DNA of 64,000 nt from Limonium bicolor (Eukaryota > Streptophyta > Magnoliopsida > Caryophyllales > Plumbaginaceae), in contig CM041777.1 in NCBI GenBank assembly GCA_023374045.1, forward strand, positions 107,579,810-107,643,809, written 5' to 3'. Under the pieces are notes generated by a model. It saw only the letters and a program-made list of their open reading frames with translations, ran no database searches and was not told where the DNA came from. The position numbers and the translations under genes are program-made. Shown here piece after piece: positions 35,300 through 48,099 of this stretch; within the stretch, counting starts at the first letter, position 1, and each line of letters begins with the position of its first letter.

Positions 35300-38200
35300 T
35301 GTAACACCCCTCTCCTTAAACACGATATAATCTCTCACGTAGCAATAAATAAAACGTCTCGCAACGGAAAATGAATAACAATTACAAAACTCACTCGGGT
35401 GTCACCGGCCATTACTCGCCCATGCGAGCAAGGAAGCCAAACTACATCTAACTTCCAACATAAACAAACTGCTAACCGCTGTGATAACGAGAAACTCCTA
35501 TACATCATACTAAGTCCATAAATCATAAACATCGACAAGTGAGCGTCTACCCAAACCTGAATATACACAACCTTACCATAACACAATTCACCATCCTCAT
35601 TGCTATACAACATCTCCATGTGTGGTAACAAAAGTAAAGCTCCAATTACTCTGTTCCCGCTCTTCGGCTTCGACAATGATCAACAACCAGTAATGGTGTA
35701 GTATCAGCGATAGACGCTGAGTATGCCGGGCCTGGACCCTAATGGTCACTTGTCATTTTAACCATCTTATTATTAGATTGGTTTCATGCTTTACCATTTT
35801 ATAGTTATAATCAATACTGTAACAAACATGTATAATATACATAATCATCCAACCAAATATTCATAAACATTTAACCATCCATCCAAATACTCATTTAATA
35901 ACACAAACAACATTTGTATATCGAACGTATCGAGTAATAACAATATAGTGTACAATGTACAATCGCCATAGCGTATACCATCCTCAATTAATTTAATTTA
36001 ATTTGGCCTTCAAAGGCCCATCCATATGCACAATGTACATTCGTCGTAGCATACAGTTTCCATAGTTAATTTAATTTGCCTTAGCCTTGTAGGCTCCATC
36101 CAATCATGTTTAATTAATACCAGTTGGGCGTCATGTTAGGACAACCCGATATCCTCACCATGGACAGTAGTCCTCCCGTACACACAAAGGTGCTCATTTC
36201 GCCAGAGGTCCGGAGGCCCCTGACTCTCTTATGTCTCGTAAGACGTCCATAAAAGGCCGTAGCCACCTGATCCACGATCCAGTTTGGGCTCGTTGGATAT
36301 AACCTGGAGCGGAATCCAATTAGGAAACGCCTCAGTGATCACAAATGCGCAACCAAGTAGTTCGTAAACTACCGGGATTCCTCACCTCAACTCATACCAT
36401 CTCTCTCTCATAATGTTTAAGATCTGCTCTTAGTCTTATGGAGAATAATTATTAATAAGCTGCCCAATGGGTCTCACGCATACCTAGAAGTAATCTAGGT
36501 TATATTCATGTTCGAGATCCATGCTCTAGAGACCGACAATGTCGTGACTCATCCCTAAGTGTTTTACTTAGGTTACCATATACTTAATATTAATATCATG
36601 GTATTATATCAAGTAACCGTCATGTCATCACAACGCATATGTATGTTTATATAAGTCGATCTATAGTCGACGTAGTGTTAGTCCCGTAGGACGCTCGTGC
36701 ATAAATAAATAATGTAGTAACACTTAATCACATACATGTAACCACACACATAACACACAAGTTATATCAACCAAATCCGAGCCCAAGGAGCATCCTTAGG
36801 ACAACTCGGATCAAACCCCTTTACGTACCGTTCACCCTGATCGTATTACGGTGGAGTATGAATCAGCAAGATCCTATGCTCCGTGTAGTCCACTAGCTCG
36901 TCAAGCGTCTTGTCAGAAGTATAATCTAAACGGTATTAAAACTATAAGTCAATCTCCATGACTAAATACATCCGGTATTTCCGAATAACAAGTAACCCCG
37001 ACAGTTCACCCTTGTTTTCTACAGTTCTTGTCACGGGTTTCTCTAAAACAGTCGGCTTTGTTACTTAAAACTCATACGTCATAATATTTCAATTGTTAAG
37101 TTTAATTCGTTGTATTTCTTCTTAATCTTATCCACCATTTAGTTAGGTACGTAACCCATAGTTGCATGTATGCATGCATGATTATATTATATTATATTTT
37201 TTTGTATTGTATCATTTATTATATTGTATCATTCTCCCACCATCCATTATAATACAATGTATTACATAACCCATTTACCCTTAGCAAATAATATTTGCAT
37301 CCAAAACTCATAACTTATAGTTCGTAACTATATATTTTTTTAAAATAACCACCACCATTATATTATATGGTTTCCAACCATATTTATATCCATCCTTATA
37401 TACATCATTCTTGTGTATGTATATATTTACCACGTAGGTAACTCCCATGAGTTTAATAAACTCTTATATTTTATGTTACTTTTCATCATCTTTTATTAGA
37501 TGATCATTCCCATTAGTTGTATTATATTATACAACTTATATTAAGATTATTATCCTAATATTATGTAACATTTTATGTTGTATATTTACAACTCCTAAGG
37601 TTTATTCTGTAAACACCTTAGTTTATAAATCTCATTTATTTATAGTTCGTCACATTATTTTATGTGAATATCCTTAATTATCTTAATCCCATTAAACCAC
37701 CATTATACCATATAATTGTTATAACACTTATAACATTATAGACCATAGTCTAAAATTCATTTTCCAACCTTATTATTTTCGGTACAGCACTATAGTTTAT
37801 TTAAATTCTATCTTGACCACATAACATTATGTAATGTTATTCCATATGCTAATATCATTTGATATGATATTTTTATTTCCTTTAATTCATAACCTATAGT
37901 TTTTATACAAAACTATTTTATATTGCCGCATAGGCATATATATTAAACCTTATTCTTTTCCATAAACCATAGTTTCCTTTATTTACAAAATCACCCCTTT
38001 CTTTTTGCCATGTTATATATACCATTTAATATAACATTTCTATCTTATAAAAGAGTATAACCTATGGTTATTTTTTGTAAATTCCGAACAGCCCTTGTGC
38101 TATTCTTTAATTGCAATTTGGCCCTATTATATCATATAGTTTTACCATATCATTAAAACTATATATTATACATATATCTTAATAAATACTCTTATATAAT

Positions 38201-40992
38201 TCTAAAAATCTCCAAACTTCACCAAAGGGTTATAATTATCCTTATTAACCCATATACTTACGGTATTTACCATTCCACCATCTATATTTCTCCAAAGTGT
38301 CATAATGACATAATAACTATATATTATACATATATAGTTCATTCTAATTCCAAAATCAACCCAATAAATTCCTAAAAATTCCTAATAGCCCATGGGTGTT
38401 TATAATACCACTATACACCCTTAATTTTCGGTAATAACATATTTACCACATATGTTATATAATTGTTACAATTAAATACATAACTTATTCTAAAACCTTA
38501 AATAAGTTATCTAACTTATTTAATTTGGTCAAAAACCTACCATATGGTCAAGGTTGACCTCCTTAATATTTCCTTGACCATTAATTCCTTATAATTACGG
38601 TTTTAACCCCTAAGTTTCCAAAATTCACCATTTAACCCCCAAAACTTTATAAAATCTTATAAACTTTATTTTAACTCCTTTTAACCTCTAATTTTCGGCC
38701 TTATTTTTATAAAGCCCCTAAATTTAATTTAATTACACCTAATATCCTATTTCTTTTCGGTAATGCATTTTCACCACTTAAACTTAATTAAAAGCTTATA
38801 AATGCATAAATAAAATGGCCTAAAGTACATGGCCTTATTACAAACATTTTCTCACAAAATAAATTACACATAAATGTCCCAGAATACATATAAACTTTCG
38901 GCCTCACCATGTATTCTTCATTTAATTTCCAAACTTCCACATAATGTCTTAAATTTGACAATTATGCTTGTTTAATTAGTTATAAAATTTATTAAACCAT
39001 TCCTTAATCATTTTAAGGTCAAACATGACCATATCACCATGTTCCCTCACAGAAATTTAATTAGAAATAGCTTTAGAACATATTAACTTAACAAGGTTAA
39101 TGTTTAAGTGATTTATACCTTGATTTAGCTTAGGTAAAGCCTTGTTTGGATTCGGCCACCTTAAGGAGAATTTCTCCACAGCTTGATTTACTTGTCTTCA
39201 TGTAGAAAACAAGACATGATTAAACTCCACACATGAGCTAACCATGAGAAGTAATTTAAGTCATGAAAATCATGAATTTTTACCTTAGATCTTCAAGCTT
39301 GTTGTAGATCTACTTCGGCCCTATTTTTCCAGTAGAGAAAGAGTATCAAAACACTCTTAAAAACAAGGCACAAAACCGTGGGTAATTAGCTTGGAAGATG
39401 GCTAAGTTTTACCTTGTTTAAGATGCCAAAAATGGTGTTTTTGGCTTGGATCTAGCTACTCCTTGTAGATCTTGGTATACCAACTGAATCCACATGAAAA
39501 GGATAAGAAAATGAGGCTAGGGAACCAAGGTTTACAACCGAAATTTTCAAGGAAGAAGAGATATGTGCTTAGAGCACATTTTTACCTTAAATGGTCAAGA
39601 CTTGAACTTCCCTCCTTAGATCTTGTTATGGCCAAAAATAAACCTTCCTTCCTTTAACCTCCAAAACACTCTACGTAGATGTATAGAAAAGGTTGGAGTC
39701 TAGATCAATGGAAAAAGGAAAGAAAGATGAAGAAAATGGGCATTTTTATGCCTTAGAAGCTTACCTAGAGCATGAGCTCTCTCCAATGGAGCTTGGACAC
39801 TTACCTACGGTCAAGGAGGAGCCAAAGAGAGCTCAAGGCAAGAGCAAACTCGGCTGAATGGAGCAAATGAAGGAGAATGACCTAAATTGTCCTTAAAGTC
39901 ATTTTTTGCATATTTTATGATTTTAGTGACTTGATGACTCATACTGATTGATTGTAGTTGATTATTGGAGGCTTAATCAGTGGAGAAAAGAACAAGGCAG
40001 CCGGCCATGATAGGAGAAAGGTGGGTGAATAATTGGTACCAATTTGATTCAAAAATGAAGTAATATGTTACTTTAATCAATAAGTGTAAGGTGACTCATC
40101 ACTCTTGTCTTGTTAGCCTTGGAATCAACCGTATAATGAGGAGGAAGAGAGGCTCCAAATCGGCTGGCTCACATGGGTAAGCAAGTGGTAAGCTACTTTT
40201 GTGTTTTAATATGTTAAAGTTAACTTTTCCTTATTTTATGCAAAAGTAAGGAGGTATATTTAATTGTCACATGGGATTTGTCACATGGTCTGTTAGGAGA
40301 CCTAATGAACCGATTTTAAGAGGTTCAATTCGTGGTCAATGGTCAACATTGACCAACTTAGTCAATGTTGACCCAAACGGGCCACACTTTAGGGTTTTAT
40401 TAATATTTTAATATTAAATTTGTAAAAATTTGTAAATTTCTGGAATTAAATTCCTAACATGATATAATATGATATATTATCATATTTAAAGGTAATTATA
40501 ACCTTTTAGCCCATTTAAAACCAATTTAGAAGGCAATTACACAAAAACGTGCTTTAAGGAGTTTTAGTGCTCATTTTGTGTCGCAAGGTGTTTCTGAGCT
40601 TGGTTTTCTTTGACAACGGTTTTGTTGTGTTCCTTACATGATATTTGATCATGGTATCCAATTTTATATCATTTAGAGGTCATTAGACCTTTAAGGTATT
40701 CTTAGAGCACATTTTTGCCCTTTTTGACCTTGAAGCATGTAAATGCTTTTTCTTTGTGTTGGAGTGTTGTCCAACGGTTGTAGTATGTTTAGTAATATGT
40801 TAATATGCTTAGGACAAATTTTTAGGTCCTAAGTAGTTCATTTGGGTATTTATTTACCCTAAACAGTCAAAGGGTGCAACATCTTGTTTTGTGTTGACCA
40901 CTGTTGTTCTCAGTTGACTTTTAAGGCATGTTTAGGCCTTAATTAATGTGATTAGATATTTAATCCATATTTTATTAGTTTGGGGTATTTCA
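35300..40992 (-). repeat. 5' LTR of the giant-LTR element
   Basis: 5693 bp, direct repeat of 25045-30712. It should hold the promoter. No TATA box was selected in such AT-rich sequence. Confidence 0.92.
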
Positions 40993-43430
40993 ATAGTTCT
41001 TTTCTATCGCCCATTTGAGTCCAAAAACCAGACCTTGCAGTTCAGCTCCAACCTCTGAGCAAGCAGCTGACATAACCTTGTTGAAAGCAATCAGCATATT
41101 ACCTTCAGGATCTCGAATAGTACCTGCCAAAACCATCACTTTACCTTTAATATTTTTACAACCACAATTTATCTTGATTCCACCCTGAATAGGAGGAATC
41201 CAAGCATAATCAGTAATTAGATCAGAAGCCACGTTGGCTTTGTTAATCTTATATGCTCTTGCAAAAGCAAAATTCGACTCAAGAAGAGACTGCAGTGACA
41301 TTTCCTTGTTGTGTCTAGCCATATTCTTTGCATCATATATACTCCACATATTATTCAGAACATCTTCTAATTTTTTCCTAGACCAACCCTCAGCTTGGGA
41401 AAAAATCCAGTTCTGAATGTTATCATCATCAGCTCGATCGAAACTGTTAAGGTCTATGATCCCCTCCCAAAGCTTTTTCACCATAACACAATCAAAAATA
41501 TTGTGGAAAGTAGTGTCTGGTTTAGCACAAAAATAGCAGGAAGGAGAAGACCCAGTTCTCCTAGCTATATTAGCTCCACTGGAACTATTTTTCCCAAGAA
41601 CTTCCAGAAAAAAAGTTTCGCCCTTGGACTGCACTGAATCTTTGAAATCTTGGACTTTAAACCAGAGGGACTGGAACTAGAAGAAGGAAGATTAGAACTG
41701 ACAGATTGTTGATCAATGAAATAAGCTGACTTAACCGAGAATTCTCCATCCTTGCTGTGGTGCCACTCCCATGTGTCTTTCTCCTCAGGAAAAACTGATA
41801 TATTTTTAATATCATCAGAATCAATCTCCCAAGTTCTGTGATTAAGCATTTGTGTGTTCCAGTCATTCTTCTCCTCATTCAGGAACTGAAAAACAGTCTT
41901 CTTATCTTCACCTAAGGGCATAGGAGTAAGAGGTTTAAAGGAACAGTTTCTAGGGATCCAAGGATCTTTCCAAAACAACGTGTCCTTTCCATCTCCAACT
42001 CTTTTCCTAACTCCTTTTTTAGCGTCTCCAGGGAGACTACAATAGTTGACCAGCTTGGGCTGTCATTCTTTCCTTTTATCACTTGTAACAGATCCATATC
42101 AGGATAGTAAATACTTTTAAAGATTCTAGCAGCCAGAGAATTTGGGTCTTTTAGGAAATTCCAGGCATGTTTTGCTAACAGAGCTCTGTTAAAAGAGGCT
42201 GCTGATCTGAATCCAACTCCTCCTTGCTCTTCCTGGTTACATAGCATATCCCATTTGATCCAGTGAATGCTTTTTTTTTCTAGATTCCCACCCCACCAGT
42301 AAGAAGCCAGTATAGAATTGATTTTGTCTATAATCCCCCGAGGAAGTAAGAAAATAGACATAGAGAAGATTGGGATGGCCTGAAGCACACTGGATATCAT
42401 AATCTTTCTACCTGCTTGTGACATGACTTTACCCCAGCTCGAAACTTTGTTTCTGATAGCTTGAATGATAAAGTTGAAAAACTGATTTTTGTTTCTACCC
42501 ATAGCCAGAGGCAGCCCAAGGTATTTCTTGAAAGACTTGACTTTTTTAAATCCAAACACATCGCACACTTGCTTCTTGATACTAGAATTGAGTCTTTTAC
42601 TGAACACTATCTCTGACTTATCCTCATTGATTTTATGGCTAGAAGAAGCAAGAAAAGAGCCAATCAATTCTTTGAGGACCCTAGCATTACTCTCAGTACT
42701 AACCCCACAGAATAACACATCATCAGCAAAAGCCAGGTGGCTGATAGAAGGACTAGAGGAAGAGAACTTCAGACCCTGGAAGATATTATTATCATATGCC
42801 TTGTTCAAAGCTGTCGAGAGAGCCTCTTGAGCTAGAATAAACAGATAAGGGGAAAGGGGATCCCCTTGTCTGATTCCTCTAGAAGGAGAGAAGAAATCCC
42901 CAGGAGATCCATTAATCAACACTGAACATCTCGTAGACGAGAAACAATTAACAACTGGAATAAGCCAGTTCTGAGGGTAACTCATAGCCTGAAGTATATT
43001 CTTTAAGAACCTCCACTCTAATCTGTCATAAGCTTTGCTTAAATCCACTTTTAAAGCAAAATACCCCTTCTTTTTTGCCTCACTTCTCGATAACTTATGC
43101 ATAATCTCACAAGAGATAAGAATATTATCAGTGATGTTTCTTTTTTTTTTTTACAAAACCAGACTAGTTAGCAGAAATGATATCAGGAAGGATTCCTTTA
43201 ATCCTATTAGCAAGAACCTTAGAGACTATTTTATAAACAAAATTACACAAAGCAATCGGTCTAAAATCACTAATATTCACAGCACCTTTGACTTTGGGAA
43301 TTAATTAGGCTATGTAGAACTGTTTAAAAGACTCAGGAATGGGGTTACCTTGAAGAATAGAAAGGACTGAGTCTGTCACTTTTTGCCCCACCACACTCCA
43401 AAGCTTCTTCCACTTAATTGCATCTACATT
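40993..43430 (-). pseudogene. LINE (non-LTR retrotransposon) ORF2 remnant: RT, zinc-knuckle-like and RNase H
   Basis: On the minus strand, 43430-43103 gives the RT N-terminus ([22 protein letters not shown]) with two stops. 43102-42010 gives the RT core with VDLSKAYDRLEW, the GIRQGDPLSPYLF motif and the catalytic LAFADDVLFCG. A frameshift near 42000 moves to 41978-41600 (FWKDPWIPRN, then SVKSAYF), and another near 41610 to 41600-40990. That last part holds the zf-RVT-like CYFCAKPDTTFHNIFDC and an RNase H domain (GGIKINCGCKN, then AELQGLVFGLKWA). The 5' part (endonuclease, ORF1) is missing. The 3' part continues at 25044-24713 beyond the Gypsy insertion. Non-functional. Confidence 0.9.
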
Positions 43431-43461
43431 GTATAGTTATTTTCTTCATAGTTTTGAATTT

Positions 43462-43719
43462 CCCAATTTCTTGGCTACAACCACATGTAGCTATAGATAG
43501 CTACATACATGTACATTTGGTCATTGAAAACTGTACATGTGATCATTCAAAACTGTATACATGTGAAATTGTGATATTTCTAAATTTGTACTAAATGTAC
43601 ATATTAACTTTATAAACTGTACAACAAACTTATAAAACATGTACATTTACTCTACACAAATTGTACCATGAAAAATGTAGCCAAAGATGGCTACATATGA
43701 TTGTAACTAAGACTCATTG
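43462..43719. mobile_element. MITE of a Mutator-type family (copy 2 of 3)
   Basis: Inverse orientation to copy 1. Perfect 9-bp target duplication TTTGAATTT at 43453-43461 and 43720-43728. TIR TTGGCTACAACCA and its counterpart on the right. Confidence 0.85.
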
Positions 43720-43728
43720 TTTGAATTT

Positions 43729-44112
43729 AACAAATTCATTAACCGATTCGTTCGGTTACCGGTTACAAAACTAAAACCACTACCTTGTGCATGTTATTAA
43801 AGTTGTGATTAACCAAATCCCTTAAATCTACTCAAACCAATTTTACAATTTTGTTAAAGCAGTTTACCTTTCGGTTCTTCAGTTTCAATGATTTCTGAAC
43901 ACCCCTGAATCCAAATCCTATAGCCGAATATTATTTGGCCTGAGAATTTAATTATGGAAAATGATTGTCTCAGTGTCATAGAAACATCATGGAAGAACCA
44001 GCCCAAGTTACGAGCTGGGCACGTCATGTTTGATTAAATTGTTCGTTTATATTTCATCATCAAACTTGAAATCTAACACCTTGATAAAGAGATACTGAAT
44101 ATTTTTTAATCG
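43729..44112. other. Intergenic, no gene
   Basis: AT-rich spacer between two MITEs. No open frame of note. Confidence 0.6.
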
Positions 44113-45480
44113 CAAATTCGATCCTGGAGCCCACCCGCATCATGGTGCTGTTCACTGATTTGGCAGTCCTAGTCAGCTGCTGACTAGACTGTTTTACTGA
44201 ATGAGCTGTCTTTTTACTATATTAACTTTAAATTGTTACCCTTTTTAATATATAAGTCCAAAATAAAAAAAATATCATTATTAATCTAAATTCAAGTTCG
44301 TTAAAATAATACCAGTCATGGACATATTTTGACAACTTTGAAAAAAATTTATTTTTACATGTATACCATGATACGCTAAAATCATATATGATTCATTAGT
44401 TTTGATATTATGATTCATTAAAATTGATATTATGATTCATTAACTAATAAGTGGTGAATTTGAATAATAAACTTCAGAACCGATAAAAATCATTATTGTT
44501 TTGTAGTGTATTATTATTGTTGTATGGTGTATTTTTAAACTTTATATGGTGTTGTATCATTGTTTAAAATTTTTATTTTTATATGTTATTGATGATACAC
44601 ACTGAAATGATGTTATGATTCATTACATTTGATATTATGATTCATTGAAATTAGTATTATGATTCATTAACTAATAAGTGGTGAATTAGATAACAAACTT
44701 CAGAACAAATACCAAATATTATTTTGTGGTGTTTTATTAATGTTATATGGTGTATTTTAAACTGTATTTAGTGAATCATAAGTGTCGTTGATATATGTTG
44801 ATATGTACATGTAACTAACATACATTTTTAAACTTGTCAATACATGCTCATGATTGGTCTTGTTTTAAAGAGTTTGAATTTAGATGAACAATAGTGCAAA
44901 TTTTTTTAGAGTAAATTACTCATAACCCCCTTCAGGAATGGACATAATACAGTTAACCCCCTTGTGTTTATCATAATTATTGGTAACCACATTGAGGTTA
45001 CGGTATATTTGACTATGAGCCCCCGAACTATAACTTTGTTATCAAAACATTAACTACATGCTGACCCATCACCTTAATCACATTATTAATGCCAGCCTAG
45101 ACAATAAAACTGCTTAATCAACATCGTTTAACTTTTTCTCATCCCAATTCAGATGCATTTTTGAGGTAGGGTTGACGTTTTTTGGACAATAAGAATGCTG
45201 ATTAAGTAGTGTTTTTTTCAACATGTGATTAATAATGTGATTAAGTTGATGGGTCAACACATGGTTAACGTTTTGATAATGGAGTTATAGTTCGGGGGTT
45301 CATAGTCAAAGATATTGTAACCTCAAGGTGGTTACCAATAATTAGGATAAATATAAGGGGGTTAACTGTAATTTGCCCAATCCTAAAGGGATTCCTAATA
45401 ATTTACTCTTTTTTTTTATTTTGGAAGTTACAATTATTTAAAGTTAATACAAATATTAACAAGACTGCCACTTGTGATTC
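44113..45480. mobile_element. Long-TIR non-autonomous element (copy 2), interrupted
   Basis: The left end AAATTCGATCCTGG leads into CAGTCAGCTGCTGACTAGAC and the same AT-rich arm with ATGATTCATTAA repeats as copy 1. The arm is broken at 44908 by a foldback element and resumes at about 45418 (GGAAGTTACAATTATTTAAAG). Edges are approximate. Confidence 0.6.
44909..45408. mobile_element. Foldback MITE nested in the long-TIR element
   Basis: The two halves are near-perfect inverted repeats about 200 bp long. GAGTAAATTA, TTAACCCCCTT, ATTGGTAACCAC, CCCCCGAACTATAACT and AAAACGTTAA-type blocks return in reverse order, ending TAATTTACTC. It is flanked by T-runs that fit an A/T-rich duplication of 8-9 bp. 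Confidence 0.75.
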
Positions 45481-45929
45481 ACTAAAACATGTATAATAAA
45501 TACCCGCCGCCGTGGCCCATTTGATAGCTACCGCTCATTAATTAACAGCTATCAATATACTTAGTCAACTGTCCAGGTATATTAATGCACTTGGAAATGC
45601 GTACGGCCATATATTATATATTTGGTAGATATTAATACGGGGATATATTAACGTTAGACTGAATCAAAAAGTATACTTTAAAATCCATTCGATTACGAGC
45701 TTTAAAAACACAATTCGAGCCTGTGGTGTCACTTTACATACTTTTTATAAAATTTTAAAATGTTGTAGTTTATTAGATATAAGTTCAAATAACATAAATT
45801 TTATACCATTATCATCATAATTTGAACTTTTTAAAATAAGACCCAACATGAGTATGTTTTGATAAATTTAAAATTTTTTTTTTGTATGTACATATGTTTT
45901 AAGATTCATTGTGAATCTTAAATTTAAGA

Positions 45930-46560
45930 AAATTGATCAAATGATGTTAAAAAGTGAATCAAAGGTTGTTAAAAAGTGAATCAGAGAGTTGCTTAAAAGT
46001 GAATAAGATGTTTTAAAAAAGTGAATCTCATAAACAGAGATTGTTTAACTAAAGTGATTCTGATTGCTTGACTAGTGTGAATCAGAGGTTTTGGAAAAGT
46101 GAGTCAAAGGTTGTTAAAAAGTGAATCACAAGTTGTTACAAAATGAATCAAAGTAATAAGAAAAATGAATCTTGTAAGCATAGATTGTTTAACTAAAGTG
46201 ATTAAGAGGTTTACAAAATGTGAATCAGAGGTTTTTATAAAGTGAATCATGGGTTTAAGAAAAGTGAATCATAGGTTTTAGAAAAGTGATTCTTGTAAAT
46301 AGCGATTGTGTTAACTAAAGTGAATAAAAGGTTTAAGAAAAGACAATCAGAGGTTTACGAAACGTGAATCAAAGGTTTTCTAAAGGTGAATCAAAGGTCT
46401 AAGAAAAGTGAATATTTTGTTTAATACTAGTAAAAGTTAATCCTGCCACAAACTTATGCGAGAACAGTATGAACCTTTCATTTATTGAAAGTAAATAATT
46501 TGTTTTAAAAAAGTGAATCTTATGTTTCAGAAAAACGAACATTTCATATAAAACAATGTG
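45930..46560 (+). repeat. Degenerate short tandem array, GTGAATCA-type
   Basis: More than 20 copies of a unit of about 20-24 bp around AAAAGTGAATCAAAGGTTT, with drift in spacing and sequence. Confidence 0.8.
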
Positions 46561-46569
46561 AATCTTTTG

Positions 46570-47195
46570 TGTTTTTTAAAAGTGAACCCTAACCCTGCAC
46601 TACAAACCCTAAAAATGTCTTCGACGATTTTAGCATTCCTAGGGTGGATTTTAGGGTGTTTGGGAGGGGGGTAGGGTAATCTTTTTGGCATTGGTTCCAC
46701 ACTTTATATCGTCGTTACAGACTCGACTGGTTTTTAGGGTTTGTGTTTTAGGGTCGTTAGACCCTAAACCCAACACTAGAAACCCTAAAAACGTCGAAGT
46801 AGCATTCCTAGGGTGATTTTTAAGGTGTTTGGGGGGTAAGGTAATCTTTTTGGCATTGGTTCTACACTTTATATCGTCGTTACAGACTCAACGGATTTTA
46901 GGGTTTGTGGTTTAGGGTTTAGAGTCATTACCCTGCACTACAAACCTAAAAATGTCTTCGACGTTTTTAGCTTTCCTAGGGTGGTTTTTAGGGTGTTTGG
47001 GGGGGGGGGTAGGATAATCTTTTTGGTATTAGTTCTACACTTTATATTGTCGTTACTGACTCGACAGGTTTTTAGAGTTTGTGGTTTAGGGTTTAAGGTC
47101 ATTAAACCCTAAACCTTACACTACAAACCATAAAAATGTCTTCGATGTTTTTAACTTTCCTAGGGTGGTTTTTATAGTGTTTGGGGTAAGATTCA
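46570..47195 (+). repeat. Tandem repeat of 160-185 bp with telomere-like TTTAGGG motifs
   Basis: Blocks CCTAAAAATGTCTTCGACG, CATTCCTAGGGTGG, TAATCTTTTTGGCATTGGTT and ACTTTATATCGTCGTTAC return about every 160-185 bp, in four units starting near 46609, 46784, 46945 and 47129. Between units lie AACCCTAAACCC and GGTTTAGGGTTTAG, close to the plant telomere repeat. Two G-runs (GGGAGGGGGG and GGGGGGGGGG) occur. No coding. Confidence 0.85.
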
Positions 47196-47430
47196 TTTTG
47201 TTAATGAATAAGGTTCATTTTATTATTAAAGAAGATTCATTTTACTAATGAAATTCACTTTAAAAATATCTAATATATACTCATTCTAAAAATATAAAAT
47301 TTTAAGTTTACCTTAACATATCCATGATGCATCTTGTTTTGAAGAGCACGAAAAATGATGAACAATGATATATTTTTTTTTATTTTGTAAGCTATAACAT
47401 TTTGAAAAAAATACAATTTCTCTCTCCTAA

Positions 47431-47789
47431 TAACGAAACCAATTCAGGCCCCAACGTCATGTATAGTTTTTTTTTCTTTTTATTTCTTCTGTTTTTCTTC
47501 TCTTAATTTTTTTCCTCCAATCTCTTGTTGTCATATGGTACTCTCCATCTTCTAATATGGCTCCAGCGCCAGGCTCTCCATTCTGTTAAAAAATCAGAAC
47601 AACTTTATCAACTTTATAAGCCACTTGTCATTTTGTTAGTGGTAAATATAATATTTGGGTCCCACCATATAGACACATACAACAAGATTAAATTTAAAGG
47701 TTGTTATACCTGCGTTTGGACTAAGATTAATCTCACAGTCGAACGCACGCGGCAGACAAGTGCTTTTTAATTCCTGCCAAGCGCAACAC
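47431..47789. other. Intergenic, no gene
   Basis: T-rich then AT-rich spacer. The open frames on the plus strand show no motif. The last part may belong to the duplicated 5' flank described next. Confidence 0.45.
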
Positions 47790-48099
47790 CAAGCCAAAAC
47801 GCACCTGTTCGTGCAGTGCAGCTACCTAAAACTACTTAAAAGGTTCGCTACACGCGGTCGAGTTTTCAATTCATTCAGTCAGAAAATATCAACTTTAAGA
47901 TTTTTATGTGAAGGCGTTTGCATGGCATGTTTCTATGTAAGACGTTGCTTTTATATAAATTTGGGAATAACTATGATTCATATTACTCTTGTGGTGCTTT
48001 AGAAAGTTTGTGTCATGTCTTTCTTGAATGGCATGTGGCTTCCGTTTTCTGATCCCGTGCAGTAATAGGCTTGTCATCTAAGTTAAACACGGATGGAGC

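Larger units (their letters stand above)
25045..40992 (-). mobile_element. Giant-LTR Ty3/Gypsy-type retroelement, gag-only, 15948 bp
   Basis: Direct repeats at 25045-30712 (5668 bp) and 35300-40992 (5693 bp) start TGTRACACCCC and end GGTATTTCA. They are flanked by a perfect 5-bp duplication ATAGT. The element reads on the minus strand: 5' LTR on the right, then a primer binding site TGGTATCAGAGC (35295-35284) fitting initiator tRNA-Met, gag, a long non-coding part, a polypurine tract AAGGGGGGTAGA (30715-30726) and the 3' LTR on the left. The internal part is only 4587 bp and I found no protease, RT, RNase H or integrase. It must therefore depend on another element. The LTRs differ at scattered sites and small indels, so it is not brand new. 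It sits inside a LINE. Confidence 0.93.
45700..47430. mobile_element. Third long-TIR element with internal tandem arrays
   Basis: The left arm (TAGATATAAGTTCAAAT, then AAAATAAGACCCAACATGAG, then TATGTTTTGATAAATTT) is mirrored on the right (TTAACATATCCATGATGCAT, then CTTGTTTTGAAGAGC, then ATGAACAATGATATA). These arms resemble those of copies at 2987, 44113 and 57725, so it is a family relative. The interior carries two tandem arrays instead of coding sequence. Edges are approximate. Confidence 0.6.

Noticed and set aside
46570..47195. Chromosome end (telomere)
   Set aside because: The telomere-like motifs are short, interrupted, and enclosed by a transposon with sequence on both sides.
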